Source: Sulfurospirillum sp964466465
GTDB taxonomy: Bacteria; Campylobacterota; Campylobacteria; Campylobacterales; Sulfurospirillaceae
Assembly (NCBI GenBank): GCA_964466465.1
Contig: CAYXNJ010000003.1
Span: 1-64,000 of the forward strand
Length of the DNA stretch: 64,000 nt
Reading direction: 5' to 3'
Shown piece by piece: positions 24,700 to 33,362 of this stretch. Within the stretch, counting starts at the first letter, position 1, and every line of letters begins with the position of its first letter. Below the pieces are notes generated by a model. It did not search any database and was not told the DNA's origin. It worked only from the letters and a program-made list of their open reading frames with translations. Both the position numbers and the translations under genes were made by a program.

Positions 24700-26307
24700 A
24701 TGGAGTTAAAATCCATCAAAGATGTTCAAAAAGCAGAGAGCTTTGGACTCAACGACCTCATGAAACTTGTCGGCGCAATCATTTTTATCCTCCTCGTTAT
24801 TTGGTATGTCACAACACTTTCAAATGATATTCCTAATAAAAATATTCTCATCATTACCGCTATTTTTGGTGGTTACATGGCGATTAACATTGGAGCAAAT
24901 GATGTTGCCAACAATGTAGGACCTGCTGTAGGTGCACAGGCGCTGACCATTTTTGGAGCCATTATCATTGCAGCGATTTTTGAGGCTGCTGGCTCACTCA
25001 TCGCAGGTGGTGATGTTGTAGGAACCATCAAAAACGGTATTATTGACCCTAAAATGATTCAAGACACTAACACTTTTATCTGGCTGATGATGGCAGCTTT
25101 GCTTGCAGGTGCGATTTGGCTGAACCTTGCTACTGCTTTTGGAGCACCTGTTTCTACAACTCATGCCATCGTTGGTGGCGTTGCAGGTGCAGGTATGGCG
25201 GCAGCGGGACTTGATGTTGTAAACTGGTCTAAAATGGGTGAAATTGTCTTTAGCTGGGTACTCTCTCCGTTTCTTGGAGGCGTTGTCGCAGCGGGATTTC
25301 TTTATTTTATTAAACAAAGTGTCATTTACCAAGACAATATGCAAGAAGCCGCACGAAAAGTTGTTCCATGGATGATTGCCATTATGACATGGTCTTTTGG
25401 TACTTATATCATCCTTAAGGGCGTACAGCAGCTCATTAAAGTAAACTTCTTTACGGCATCAGCCATCAGCCTTGTTTTTGCTATCATTACCTTTTTCTTG
25501 GTTAAATCTTCTATTTCACGTAACGAAGAGATGCAAAATACCAGAGAGTCTATTAACAAATATTTTAATATTCCTCTCATTTTCTCCGCAGCACTTCTAA
25601 GCTTTGCACATGGAGCGAACGATGTTGCGAATGCCGTTGGACCTTTGGCGGGTATTTATGACGCATTGACCACAGGTGGCATTTCCACCAAAGCGGGCAT
25701 TCCTATTTGGGTTATGCTAGTAGGTGCGTTAGGCATTGTTGTCGGTCTAGGACTTTATGGACCAAGGCTCATTAAAACAGTTGGCAGTGAAATTACAGAG
25801 CTTGATCAAATCCGTGCTTTTTGTGTCGCCATGTCAGCAGCACTTACGGTTATCATCGCTTCACAAATGGGGCTGCCTGTTAGCTCCACTCACATTGCGG
25901 TAGGTGCTGTCTTTGGCGTAGGTTTTTTACGTGAATATTTGATGAAAGACCATGTCAAAGAGACTGAAGAAGAGCTAAAACAACATAAACTCGACGATGA
26001 AATGCAAAAACTTGAAGAGTACAAACACTCTCTTGAATCTCTTGGAAAACTCAAAAAAGTGGATCCTATTTTAGTCAAAACACTTATGACAAAAATTAAT
26101 GAAGAAAAAGCCATTATCAGCCATATTTATGAAGGTGAATTGGAGTTAAGTAAGGTCGAGAAAAAAGCACTTAAAGCTGTTCGTAAACATGAACTGGTTA
26201 AACGCTCAGCATTAAAAATGATCCTTGCAGCATGGCTTATTACTGTTCCTGCGTCTGCACTTTTAGCTGCTATTTTTTACTTTATGATTCGAGGAATGCT
26301 TCTGTAG
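24700..26307 (+). CDS. pit: Pit-family low-affinity inorganic phosphate transporter
   Basis: A 535-residue inner-membrane carrier that takes up phosphate with protons (or Na). The two copies of the family signature are clear: GANDVANNVGPAVG in the first half and GANDVANAVGPLAG in the second. About ten to twelve membrane helices surround them. Near the C-terminus a hydrophilic, coiled-coil-like segment (about 405-505) precedes a last helix, as in the long Pit subgroup. A terminator follows at 26316. The leader carries a reversed Pho box, suggesting that it is turned down when the Pst system is on. Confidence 0.92.
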   Translation: MELKSIKDVQKAESFGLNDLMKLVGAIIFILLVIWYVTTLSNDIPNKNILIITAIFGGYMAINIGANDVANNVGPAVGAQALTIFGAIIIAAIFEAAGSLIAGGDVVGTIKNGIIDPKMIQDTNTFIWLMMAALLAGAIWLNLATAFGAPVSTTHAIVGGVAGAGMAAAGLDVVNWSKMGEIVFSWVLSPFLGGVVAAGFLYFIKQSVIYQDNMQEAARKVVPWMIAIMTWSFGTYIILKGVQQLIKVNFFTASAISLVFAIITFFLVKSSISRNEEMQNTRESINKYFNIPLIFSAALLSFAHGANDVANAVGPLAGIYDALTTGGISTKAGIPIWVMLVGALGIVVGLGLYGPRLIKTVGSEITELDQIRAFCVAMSAALTVIIASQMGLPVSSTHIAVGAVFGVGFLREYLMKDHVKETEEELKQHKLDDEMQKLEEYKHSLESLGKLKKVDPILVKTLMTKINEEKAIISHIYEGELELSKVEKKALKAVRKHELVKRSALKMILAAWLITVPASALLAAIFYFMIRGMLL

Positions 26308-26315
26308 TTTTTGAA

Positions 26316-26340
26316 GGCTTAGCATTAAATGTGCTAAGCC
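26316..26340 (+). terminator. Terminator of pit
   Basis: GGCTTAGCA and TGCTAAGCC form a perfect 9-bp stem with a 7-base loop, followed by TTATCTTCATTTT. Confidence 0.75.
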
Positions 26341-26409
26341 TTATCTTCATTTTCTAGTCTTAACTAGTGCTCATCTTCGATGAGACAACCCAAAGGAAAC
26401 CCCTACTTC

Positions 26410-27663
26410 ATGTTATTTTCACAACTCAACCTTAGTGCACCTATTTTAAAAGCAATTGCTGATGAAGGCTACACAAACCCAACACCTGTGCAAGAAAAAG
26501 CCATTCCACCTATCTTAGAAGGTCGCGATATGCTTGCGGGTGCACAAACAGGAACAGGTAAGACCGCTGGTTTTACACTTCCTATCTTAGAGCTTCTCTC
26601 AAAAAAGCCTCACAGTAAGGGCAAGCCTCTTCTTCGCGTGCTTATTCTCACACCAACCCGTGAACTTGCGGCGCAAGTGGGTGAGAGTGTCAAAACCTAT
26701 GGCAAATACCTGCCATTTAAAAGTGCGGTTATTTTTGGAGGCGTTGGGATTCATCCACAAATTCAAGCACTGCGTTCTGGCATTGACATCCTTGTGGCAA
26801 CACCTGGACGTTTGTTAGATCATGTTTCGCAAGGCACTATCGATCTTAAACACATCGACACGTTTGTTCTTGATGAAGCAGACCGTATGCTTGACATGGG
26901 CTTTATCAAAGATATTCGCCGAGTCATCGCCCTACTTCCCGCAAAACGACAAAACCTGCTCTTTTCAGCGACCTACTCGGATGATATTAAAAAACTCTGC
27001 GAATCGATCTTGAAAAACCCAGCGATTGTCGAAGTCGCACGTCGTAACACCTCCAGTGAACTTGTTAACCAACGTGTCATTATGGTTGATTGTAAACGCA
27101 AAACCGCACTTTTAGGTAAGCTCATTGCTGAAAACAGATGGGAGCAGGTGCTTGTGTTTACCCGCACCAAACACCATGCTAACAAAGTCTCTGAGTACCT
27201 TATCAAAATCGGCATCAGCTCCGCTGCCATTCATGGCAATAAAAGCCAAAGTGCTAGAACAAAAGCTCTGAGTGATTTTAAAAATGGTGCGATTAAAGTG
27301 CTTGTTGCAACAGACATTGCCGCACGTGGTCTTGACATCGACCAACTGCCACATGTGGTTAACTTAGAACTTCCAAACATAGCAGAAGACTATGTGCACC
27401 GCATCGGCAGGACAGGACGTGCAGGCAATAATGGTGAAGCCATCTCGTTGGTATGTGTGGACGAGCATGAGTATCTAGCGGGAATTGAAAAACTGACCAA
27501 TCGTAAATTTAAACGCGAAACCATCGAAGGGTTTGAGCCAGACCCAAGTATTAAAGCAGAACCAATTCAGCAACGAAGAGGACAAAAGCCCCAAGGTCAA
27601 CCCAAACGTAGAGACAATGCGCCTCGTGAATACGTCGAGAAACGAAGAGATAAACAGCGATGA
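26410..27663 (+). CDS. rhlE: DEAD-box RNA helicase, RhlE type
   Basis: A 417-residue ATP-dependent RNA helicase. The motifs appear in order: AQTGTGKT, PTRELA, TPGRLLD, DEAD, SAT, ARGLDID and HRIGRTGRAG. A short basic Arg/Gln-rich tail (about 385-417) probably binds RNA. The start at 26410 gives the RhlE-like MLFSQLNLSAPIL N-terminus, with AAAGGAAA upstream; an ATG 30 bases earlier is in frame but precedes that ribosome site. The stop overlaps the next start (ATGA). Confidence 0.92.
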   Translation: MLFSQLNLSAPILKAIADEGYTNPTPVQEKAIPPILEGRDMLAGAQTGTGKTAGFTLPILELLSKKPHSKGKPLLRVLILTPTRELAAQVGESVKTYGKYLPFKSAVIFGGVGIHPQIQALRSGIDILVATPGRLLDHVSQGTIDLKHIDTFVLDEADRMLDMGFIKDIRRVIALLPAKRQNLLFSATYSDDIKKLCESILKNPAIVEVARRNTSSELVNQRVIMVDCKRKTALLGKLIAENRWEQVLVFTRTKHHANKVSEYLIKIGISSAAIHGNKSQSARTKALSDFKNGAIKVLVATDIAARGLDIDQLPHVVNLELPNIAEDYVHRIGRTGRAGNNGEAISLVCVDEHEYLAGIEKLTNRKFKRETIEGFEPDPSIKAEPIQQRRGQKPQGQPKRRDNAPREYVEKRRDKQR

Positions 27664-28115
27664 TAATCTACGTCGATGCCGATGCCTTTCCCAATGCACT
27701 CAAAGAGATTTTACTTCGAGCCGTGCTAAAGCGAGGCATCACAACACACTTTATCGCCAATAAAAAAATACCCCTTCAAGACTCTGCTCTACTTAGCATG
27801 ATTATCGTCTCACAAGGTGCAGACGAAGCGGATCACTACATCGTAGAACACGCACAAAATTCAGACTTGGTCATCACAGCAGACATCCCCTTAGCCGACC
27901 GACTGGTCAGCAAAGGCGTGCTTGCGCTTGATCCAAGAGGGACGATTTACGATGAAAGTAACATCAAAAGCTTGCTTGCTATGCGAAACTTGATGCAAGA
28001 GCTCAGGGACGCTGGAGAGATAACAGGAGGGCCGAGTGCGATTGGCGAAAAGCAAAAACGCGCTTTCGCCGATGCACTCAATGCACTTTTGCAGAAAATA
28101 CCTCTAAAACGTTAA
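27660..28115 (+). CDS. YaiI/YqxD-family (UPF0178) protein
   Basis: A 151-residue protein of the UPF0178 family, a PIN-like nuclease fold of unknown function. The signature residues are seen in YVDADAFP at the start, the QGADEADHYIVE stretch, TADIPLADRLV and the terminal GGPSAIGEKQKRAFADALN. It is translationally coupled to rhlE, hinting at an RNA-related role. Its stop overlaps that of the converging YkgJ-like gene by 4 bp. Confidence 0.88.
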   Translation: MIIYVDADAFPNALKEILLRAVLKRGITTHFIANKKIPLQDSALLSMIIVSQGADEADHYIVEHAQNSDLVITADIPLADRLVSKGVLALDPRGTIYDESNIKSLLAMRNLMQELRDAGEITGGPSAIGEKQKRAFADALNALLQKIPLKR

Positions 28116-28717
28116 CGTCTTTCCAATGCGTAGTGCTCCAAATGTTGAAGTGACGCTTGGTGCATTTGGATGTAGGGATTTTCACTGCTTCCCACATATG
28201 CAAAAAGAGGCAATCCTAGAATTTCCCCTACATAGGAGAAGTGTTCATCATGCTTAATACTTTCAAGAAATTCCCGTGTAGCCTCTCGTTTTGCGAAAAA
28301 ATTTTCAAGCCTTTTAGTGTAAAAGTCATCGCTTAGTTTTCCATCTTTGCAAATTACTTTACCTCCATCTTGACTGATAGAAGGACACGCTGTGTCCACC
28401 AAAATATGCTCAAAATAAGGACTAACAGGATAAAGCTTACATGCAGGTGTTCTATGCTCATAAATACTGCATTGCTTATCGACGTAGTAACGACAATGCC
28501 CTTTTCCATCATTAAGCAGTACATAGACAACCAACTCACCATCATTGATACTAAATAAAATTGGAAAATGCTTATAAACCTCTTCAAAATCCTCTAAAAT
28601 GAGCGGAGAGGCCGCGAAACCTTTAGCACCGTTGCAACACATACCCTCACATGTTGAGCAACCGCTAAAAAAGAGATTATGTTTTTTGATATTGACAAAA
28701 CTTCCAATGCTTTCCAT
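28112..28717 (-). CDS. YkgJ-family cysteine-cluster protein
   Basis: A 201-residue protein of the YkgJ/UPF0153 cysteine-cluster family, thought to bind zinc or an iron-sulphur centre. Cysteines are arranged as GCSTCEGMCCNG near residues 18-29, then CRYYVDKQCSIYEHRTPACKLYP and a later TACPS. The family has no established reaction. It is convergent with the UPF0178 gene and lies downstream of pstB on the same strand, 105 bp away, so it may be read through from the pst operon. Confidence 0.8.
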   Translation of the reverse strand: MESIGSFVNIKKHNLFFSGCSTCEGMCCNGAKGFAASPLILEDFEEVYKHFPILFSINDGELVVYVLLNDGKGHCRYYVDKQCSIYEHRTPACKLYPVSPYFEHILVDTACPSISQDGGKVICKDGKLSDDFYTKRLENFFAKREATREFLESIKHDEHFSYVGEILGLPLFAYVGSSENPYIQMHQASLQHLEHYALERR

Positions 28718-28822
28718 CTAAACTCACTTTGCGTTAAACTGTATGACCACCTATAAAGCATTTTCAATTCCATATAAGTAGTTTTGAAAAAGTGTTGTTT
28801 CACTTTAGATGGAGCTTTGTCA

Positions 28823-29647
28823 TTACCCAAAACGACCAGTGATGTAATCTTCGGTTTTCTTCTCTTTTGGATTAACAAAGAGTGTTTTAGCATCAGAGTA
28901 TTCGATGAGATTTCCCATATGGAAAAACGCCGTATAATCGGCTATACGTGCGGCTTGTTGCATGTTGTGTGTGACGATAACAATCGTATAGTTCTTCTTC
29001 AAATCAAGCATCAAGTTCTCGATCTTCTCCGTTGAAATCGGATCAAGTGCGCTTGTTGGCTCATCCATCAAAATAACATCAGGCTCAACCGCAATCGCGC
29101 GTGCGATACACAAACGCTGTTGTTGTCCACCTGAGAGTGCCGTTCCAGGGTCTTTGAGTTTATCTTTGACTTCTTCCCAAAGGTTTGCCCCTTTTAAAGC
29201 TCGCTCGACCAGCTCATCGCACTCTTTACCCTTTTTAACGATGTCGTGCATCAAAGGTGCGTAAGCGATGTTCTCATAAATGCTTTTAGGAAAAGGATTT
29301 GGTTGTTGAAACACCATGCCCACACGTTTACGAACAGCAACCACGTCGATGTCTTTGTCATAAATGTCATGCCCATCAATGCCGATGTAGCCTTCAACTC
29401 TACACCCTTGCACAAGGTCATTCATACGATTGATACAACGTAAAAAAGTAGATTTTCCACAACCACTTGGTCCAATAAGCGCAGTGATTTTTTTGGTATA
29501 AATATCCATGTTAATAGAGTTTAAGGCTTGTTTTTCGCCATAAAAAAGGTTCAGATTTTTCACTTCAATTTTGACCGTTTCTTTAGCTGCATTGCTCTCT
29601 TCGCGATCCATCATTGCTGTATGTATAAAACCATTTTCCATTGTCAT
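28823..29647 (-). CDS. pstB: Phosphate ABC transporter ATP-binding protein
   Basis: PstB drives high-affinity phosphate import by ATP hydrolysis. The 274-residue protein has Walker A GPSGCGKS, a Q-loop FQQPNPFP, the signature LSGGQQQRL, Walker B VILMDEP and the switch histidine in IVTHNM. The ATG overlaps the pstA stop as TAATG, so I start there rather than at the GTG six bases upstream. It is the last gene of pstSCAB. The usual partner phoU is elsewhere in the window, at 40737. Confidence 0.97.
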   Translation of the reverse strand: MTMENGFIHTAMMDREESNAAKETVKIEVKNLNLFYGEKQALNSINMDIYTKKITALIGPSGCGKSTFLRCINRMNDLVQGCRVEGYIGIDGHDIYDKDIDVVAVRKRVGMVFQQPNPFPKSIYENIAYAPLMHDIVKKGKECDELVERALKGANLWEEVKDKLKDPGTALSGGQQQRLCIARAIAVEPDVILMDEPTSALDPISTEKIENLMLDLKKNYTIVIVTHNMQQAARIADYTAFFHMGNLIEYSDAKTLFVNPKEKKTEDYITGRFG

Positions 29648-30819
29648 TACCACTTTCTTTCAAATTTTTTTCGTAAATAAATTGCCACGGCATTCAGAGA
29701 TAACAAAAGCACCAACAAAACGATGATCGCTGCTGCCGTTCGCTCCAAATAGGCTTTTTCAGGCATCCCTGCCCATGTAAAGATTTGTGCAGGAAGCACG
29801 GTTGCCGCGTCACTAAAACTGGTCGCGGCATCGGGTACAAAGGCGATCATTCCTACGATGATGAGGGGTGCTGTCTCACCGATAGCACGGGCTATGGAGA
29901 TGATAGAGCCTGTCAAAATACCTGGCATCGCAACAGGTAAAACATGGTCGCGTACGATCTGCCATTTAGTCAGCCCAAGCCCAAAGCCTGCTTGACGAAT
30001 ACTGGCAGGAACAGACTTTAAAGCGGCTTTAGAGCTTACGATGATGACAGGCAAACTCATCAAAGCCAACGTCATACCGCCTACGAGTGGAGAGCTTCTT
30101 GGTACGCCAAAGAAGTTGATGAAAATCGCCAAGCCTAAAAGACCAAATAAAATGGAAGGAATCGCTGCAAGGTTGTTGATATTGACTTCGATGATGTGGG
30201 TGAGTTTATTTTCTGTTGCAAACTCTTCAAGGTAAATCGCTGTCATAACACCGATAGGAAAAGCAATAGCAATGGTGACAATCATCGTAAGTAAACTTCC
30301 GATAATCGCAGAGTAAATACCTGAATTTTCAGGGATTTTGGAATCACCTGAGAGAAGGAAAAGCGTGTTGAATTTTAACTCCACTTTCCCATCATTTTTA
30401 AGCTCATCCACATACGCTCTATCTCTTTGTGACGTGCGAGACTCTTTGCCTTTAAGGTACTGATCGACTTCAGAGTTGGCAAGCGCCCAAAACTCTTGTT
30501 TGGTATTCATCCATACTGGATTGGCTTTAATCAAAAGAGGAAGATCTCTTAGCCATGCACGACTGATGATTTTGAGTTGTTTGCCATTTACCGCACCGTA
30601 AGGATTCTCTACAACCTCTTCGTTAATGTTGAGCTCTATTTTGACATACGTTTGCATAAAAGCAGGGTAGCCAGAACGTGCGATATCCACAAGGAAAAAG
30701 ACCAAAAAAGAGATGGAAAAAACGATCGAGAAAATCGTAAGCCCTTTAAAAATAGCCGCTTTTTGGTTACGTCTTTTAATCTGTGGAATGTAAAAATAGT
30801 TGTCGTTTTTTTCTTGCAT
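29647..30819 (-). CDS. pstA: Phosphate ABC transporter permease PstA
   Basis: An inner-membrane permease of 390 residues with an N-terminal membrane helix, a periplasmic insert of about 140 residues, then five or so helices holding the ABC-permease loop (ETAPLIIVG). The insert makes it longer than E. coli PstA (296). It is coupled to pstB downstream and sits 11 bp after pstC. Confidence 0.95.
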   Translation of the reverse strand: MQEKNDNYFYIPQIKRRNQKAAIFKGLTIFSIVFSISFLVFFLVDIARSGYPAFMQTYVKIELNINEEVVENPYGAVNGKQLKIISRAWLRDLPLLIKANPVWMNTKQEFWALANSEVDQYLKGKESRTSQRDRAYVDELKNDGKVELKFNTLFLLSGDSKIPENSGIYSAIIGSLLTMIVTIAIAFPIGVMTAIYLEEFATENKLTHIIEVNINNLAAIPSILFGLLGLAIFINFFGVPRSSPLVGGMTLALMSLPVIIVSSKAALKSVPASIRQAGFGLGLTKWQIVRDHVLPVAMPGILTGSIISIARAIGETAPLIIVGMIAFVPDAATSFSDAATVLPAQIFTWAGMPEKAYLERTAAAIIVLLVLLLSLNAVAIYLRKKFERKW

Positions 30820-30830
30820 TGCTTAAGCCC

Positions 30831-32087
30831 TTAAAGTGTTGAAACTTTGTATTTTCTATGGAAACTTCGGATGGTATTGACTGAGATGATGTTAATGACA
30901 AGGGTCACAACAAAAAGAACAAAACCCAGTGCAAACGCTGAGAGGGTCAACGGGTTGTTAAACTCTTGATCACCTGTGAGTGACTCTACGATTTTAACGG
31001 TTACGGTCGTCATATCTTCAAGAGGATTCCATGTCAAGTTTGGTCTAAGACCCGCTGCCATAACAACGATCATCGTCTCACCAAGAGCACGAGAAACCGC
31101 CAATAAAATAGAAGCAATGATACCTGGCATCGCAGAAGGTAGAACAACAAACCGAATCGTTTCTGCTTTGTTCATACCTAAAGCATACGCACCATTACGC
31201 ATATTTTGAGGCACAGAGCTGATGACATCATCGGAGAGTGAAGAGATAAAAGGAATAATCATAACCCCCATGATGATACCGCACGAAAGGGCATTTTGGT
31301 ACTGTGCTTCAATGCCAAAGAGTGCAAAAAACTTGACAATCGCAGGCGCAATGGTCAAAGCGGCAAAGAAGCCATACACCACCGTTGGAATGCCTGCTAA
31401 GATCTCTAAAAAAGGCTTCACTTGAGCCCTAAGTTTGGGCGTTGCGTACTCTGACATAAAAATAGCCGACATCAACCCGATGGGTACTGCTAAGATCATC
31501 GCCATAATGGTGATGTAAAATGTTCCTGCAAAGATAGGCACCGCACCAAATTTGGCTTGAGCACTCGCAGCGTCAGAACGTCCAGCACCTTCTAAGAAAG
31601 CCGTGTCAGGTGACCACTCGGTTCCAAAAAGAAAGTAGCTTACACTTTGGGTTTGAAAGAAATGCAGTGCTTCAAAAATGATGGAGAGCAAAATGCCAAA
31701 TGTGGTCATCACTGAAATCAACGAAGCAAATAACAACATTCCTTTGATGAAATTCTCCACACCATCGCGCGCTCTGGTTTTTGCTTCTACTTGTCTAAAA
31801 AAGATCCATAATGCAATAGCCCCTGCACTCAAAGCACCTGCTACAAGCACAAAAGGAGGAATGGCATTGATGCCAAAAAGATATAAAAATACTCCCACAA
31901 ACCCTATCGTGATGATAGGAAGCCCTGTGTAAAGTGCGACAAACCAACCGTATTGGTCGGGTTGAGAGTGCATTTTAATACCTTTAGAGCGAATCGTGAC
32001 AGCACGTGCTTTACCGATGATATAGCCTATAAACATCAGTGGAACAAGACCACCAAAAAAGATAAGATAGAGAGTTTGAGTGCTCAC
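30831..32087 (-). CDS. pstC: Phosphate ABC transporter permease PstC
   Basis: An inner-membrane permease of 418 residues with about eight helices and the ABC-permease loop around RALGETMIVVMAAG. I start at the GTG at 32087, which has AAAGGA five bases upstream. The open frame extends 48 bases further, but only through a hairpin (32110-32131) that looks like an attenuator, so those residues are unlikely to be coding. It forms the channel with PstA. Confidence 0.93.
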   Translation of the reverse strand: MSTQTLYLIFFGGLVPLMFIGYIIGKARAVTIRSKGIKMHSQPDQYGWFVALYTGLPIITIGFVGVFLYLFGINAIPPFVLVAGALSAGAIALWIFFRQVEAKTRARDGVENFIKGMLLFASLISVMTTFGILLSIIFEALHFFQTQSVSYFLFGTEWSPDTAFLEGAGRSDAASAQAKFGAVPIFAGTFYITIMAMILAVPIGLMSAIFMSEYATPKLRAQVKPFLEILAGIPTVVYGFFAALTIAPAIVKFFALFGIEAQYQNALSCGIIMGVMIIPFISSLSDDVISSVPQNMRNGAYALGMNKAETIRFVVLPSAMPGIIASILLAVSRALGETMIVVMAAGLRPNLTWNPLEDMTTVTVKIVESLTGDQEFNNPLTLSAFALGFVLFVVTLVINIISVNTIRSFHRKYKVSTL

Positions 32088-32109
32088 CAGAGTCCTTTGA
32101 ATTAAAAGT

Positions 32110-32131
32110 GCAAGAGGCAAGTGCCTCTTGC
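32110..32131 (-). terminator. Hairpin between pstS and pstC (attenuator)
   Basis: GCAAGAGGCA and TGCCTCTTGC form a perfect 10-bp stem with a 2-base gap, 19 bases after the pstS stop, followed on the minus strand by ACTTTTAATT. It should end most transcripts after pstS and let a fraction continue, giving more binding protein than permease. Confidence 0.7.
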
Positions 32132-32149
32132 TCATGTTACACGTAACGC

Positions 32150-33190
32150 TTAAGGTAAGATGGTATGTTTCTTAACCATCTCATCGGTCAATTTGGTTTT
32201 AGCCAAAACAGCCGCTTGTACTTTTTTAAGATCTTCACTTGTCATAGGAACCAAACCGATGGTTTTTAGAACACCTTTTTGACCTACCATTTTGTCATCT
32301 ACATAAAGTTTAAAGAACTCATCCATGCCCTTCACTTCAGCTCTGTGAGCATTTTTAGCGTAGATGTAAAGGCTTCTTGAAATTGGGTATTTTCCACTTG
32401 AAATGTTCTCAGATGTACATGCGATACCATCGACTTGAGCACCATTGATTTTATCGCCATTCTCTTCAAGGAAGCTGTATCCAAAGATACCAAATGCAGC
32501 CGTATCTTTTGTGAGTTTTTGAACGATTAAGTTGTCATTTTCACCCGCTGGTACAAAAACACCGTCTTGACGGATTGCTTTGTACTTGCCTTTTTTGTCA
32601 CCATACGCATCGAATTTTTTAGAAGCTGTTTCCATCACCATCTCATCAAAAGAGTCTCTTGTTCCTGATGTGGTTGGAGGACCGTAAACGGTGATTTTTC
32701 TATTGGGGAGTTTTGCGTCAATTTCATTCCATGTTTTGTACGGGTTTTTAATCAGTGATTTGCCATCTTTACTTGGCACTTCTTCAGCAAGCGCTAAAAA
32801 GAGTTGTTCTTTGCTGAGTGCAATTTCGCCATTGCTTTTAGACTGAGCAACCGCGATACCATCAAAACCGACCATCATACCAGTGATGTCAGTCACACCG
32901 TTTTTAACACATGTTTCAAACTCTTCCGCTTTAATAGGACGAGAAGCATTGGTAAAATCAGGAGTATCAAGGCCAGCACCTGCACAGAAAAGCTTCATAC
33001 CGCCACCTGTTCCTGTTGATTCAACGACAGGGGTTTTATTGCCAGTTACTGCTTTAAACTCTTCTGCAACATAACTTGTAAAAGGATAGACGGTTGAAGA
33101 TCCAACAATTTTGATCTGATCTCTAGCAGCCGCAGTCGAACACAAAGCGGCAACACTTAAAAGCGACAGGGCGCATGTTTTGATAGTCAT
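32150..33190 (-). CDS. pstS: Phosphate-binding periplasmic protein
   Basis: A 346-residue exported phosphate-binding protein. A signal peptide ends in the STAAARD region (about residues 18-24), followed by IVGSSTVYPF, the typical first phosphate-contact loop. STGTGGGMKLFC and the later TSGTRDSF loop supply further ligand contacts. It is the first gene of pstSCAB, behind a Pho-box promoter at 33224-33256. Confidence 0.96.
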   Translation of the reverse strand: MTIKTCALSLLSVAALCSTAAARDQIKIVGSSTVYPFTSYVAEEFKAVTGNKTPVVESTGTGGGMKLFCAGAGLDTPDFTNASRPIKAEEFETCVKNGVTDITGMMVGFDGIAVAQSKSNGEIALSKEQLFLALAEEVPSKDGKSLIKNPYKTWNEIDAKLPNRKITVYGPPTTSGTRDSFDEMVMETASKKFDAYGDKKGKYKAIRQDGVFVPAGENDNLIVQKLTKDTAAFGIFGYSFLEENGDKINGAQVDGIACTSENISSGKYPISRSLYIYAKNAHRAEVKGMDEFFKLYVDDKMVGQKGVLKTIGLVPMTSEDLKKVQAAVLAKTKLTDEMVKKHTILP

Positions 33191-33223
33191 TTGAACACTC
33201 CATTTCTAAAATTTGGTAGTGTC

Positions 33224-33256
33224 ATTGTAAAAGAATTTGATTACAACTTGGTTACA
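33224..33256 (-). promoter_or_regulatory. pstS: Pho-box promoter of pstS
   Basis: On the minus strand: TGTAACCAAGT and TGTAATCAAAT (33256-33235), then 5 bp (TCTTT), then TACAAT (33229-33224). The arrangement of two 11-bp repeats, a 5-bp gap and a -10 box is repeated exactly ahead of phoU and olsF. It is read as a binding site for the PhoB-type regulator that replaces the -35 box. Confidence 0.75.
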
Positions 33257-33362
33257 TCTCTTGTCGTAGATCACAGCAATATTTAGCATTGCCTGCTATA
33301 ATGCCGCTATTGTTGCTCGATATAATAGCATCTACGATTTACTAGAATTACAAGGATTTTTC

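Noticed and set aside
24994..25344. Open frame antisense to pit
   Set aside because: Shadow of the transporter's hydrophobic codons; Cys/His/Arg-rich translation without family resemblance.
28112..28115. Four-base overlap of converging stop codons (UPF0178 and YkgJ-like genes)
   Set aside because: Both share TTAA as stop; this is common in compact genomes and no function need be assumed.
28594..28893. 99-residue frame overlapping pstB end and the YkgJ-like gene
   Set aside because: It overlaps two well-supported genes in other frames and resembles nothing.
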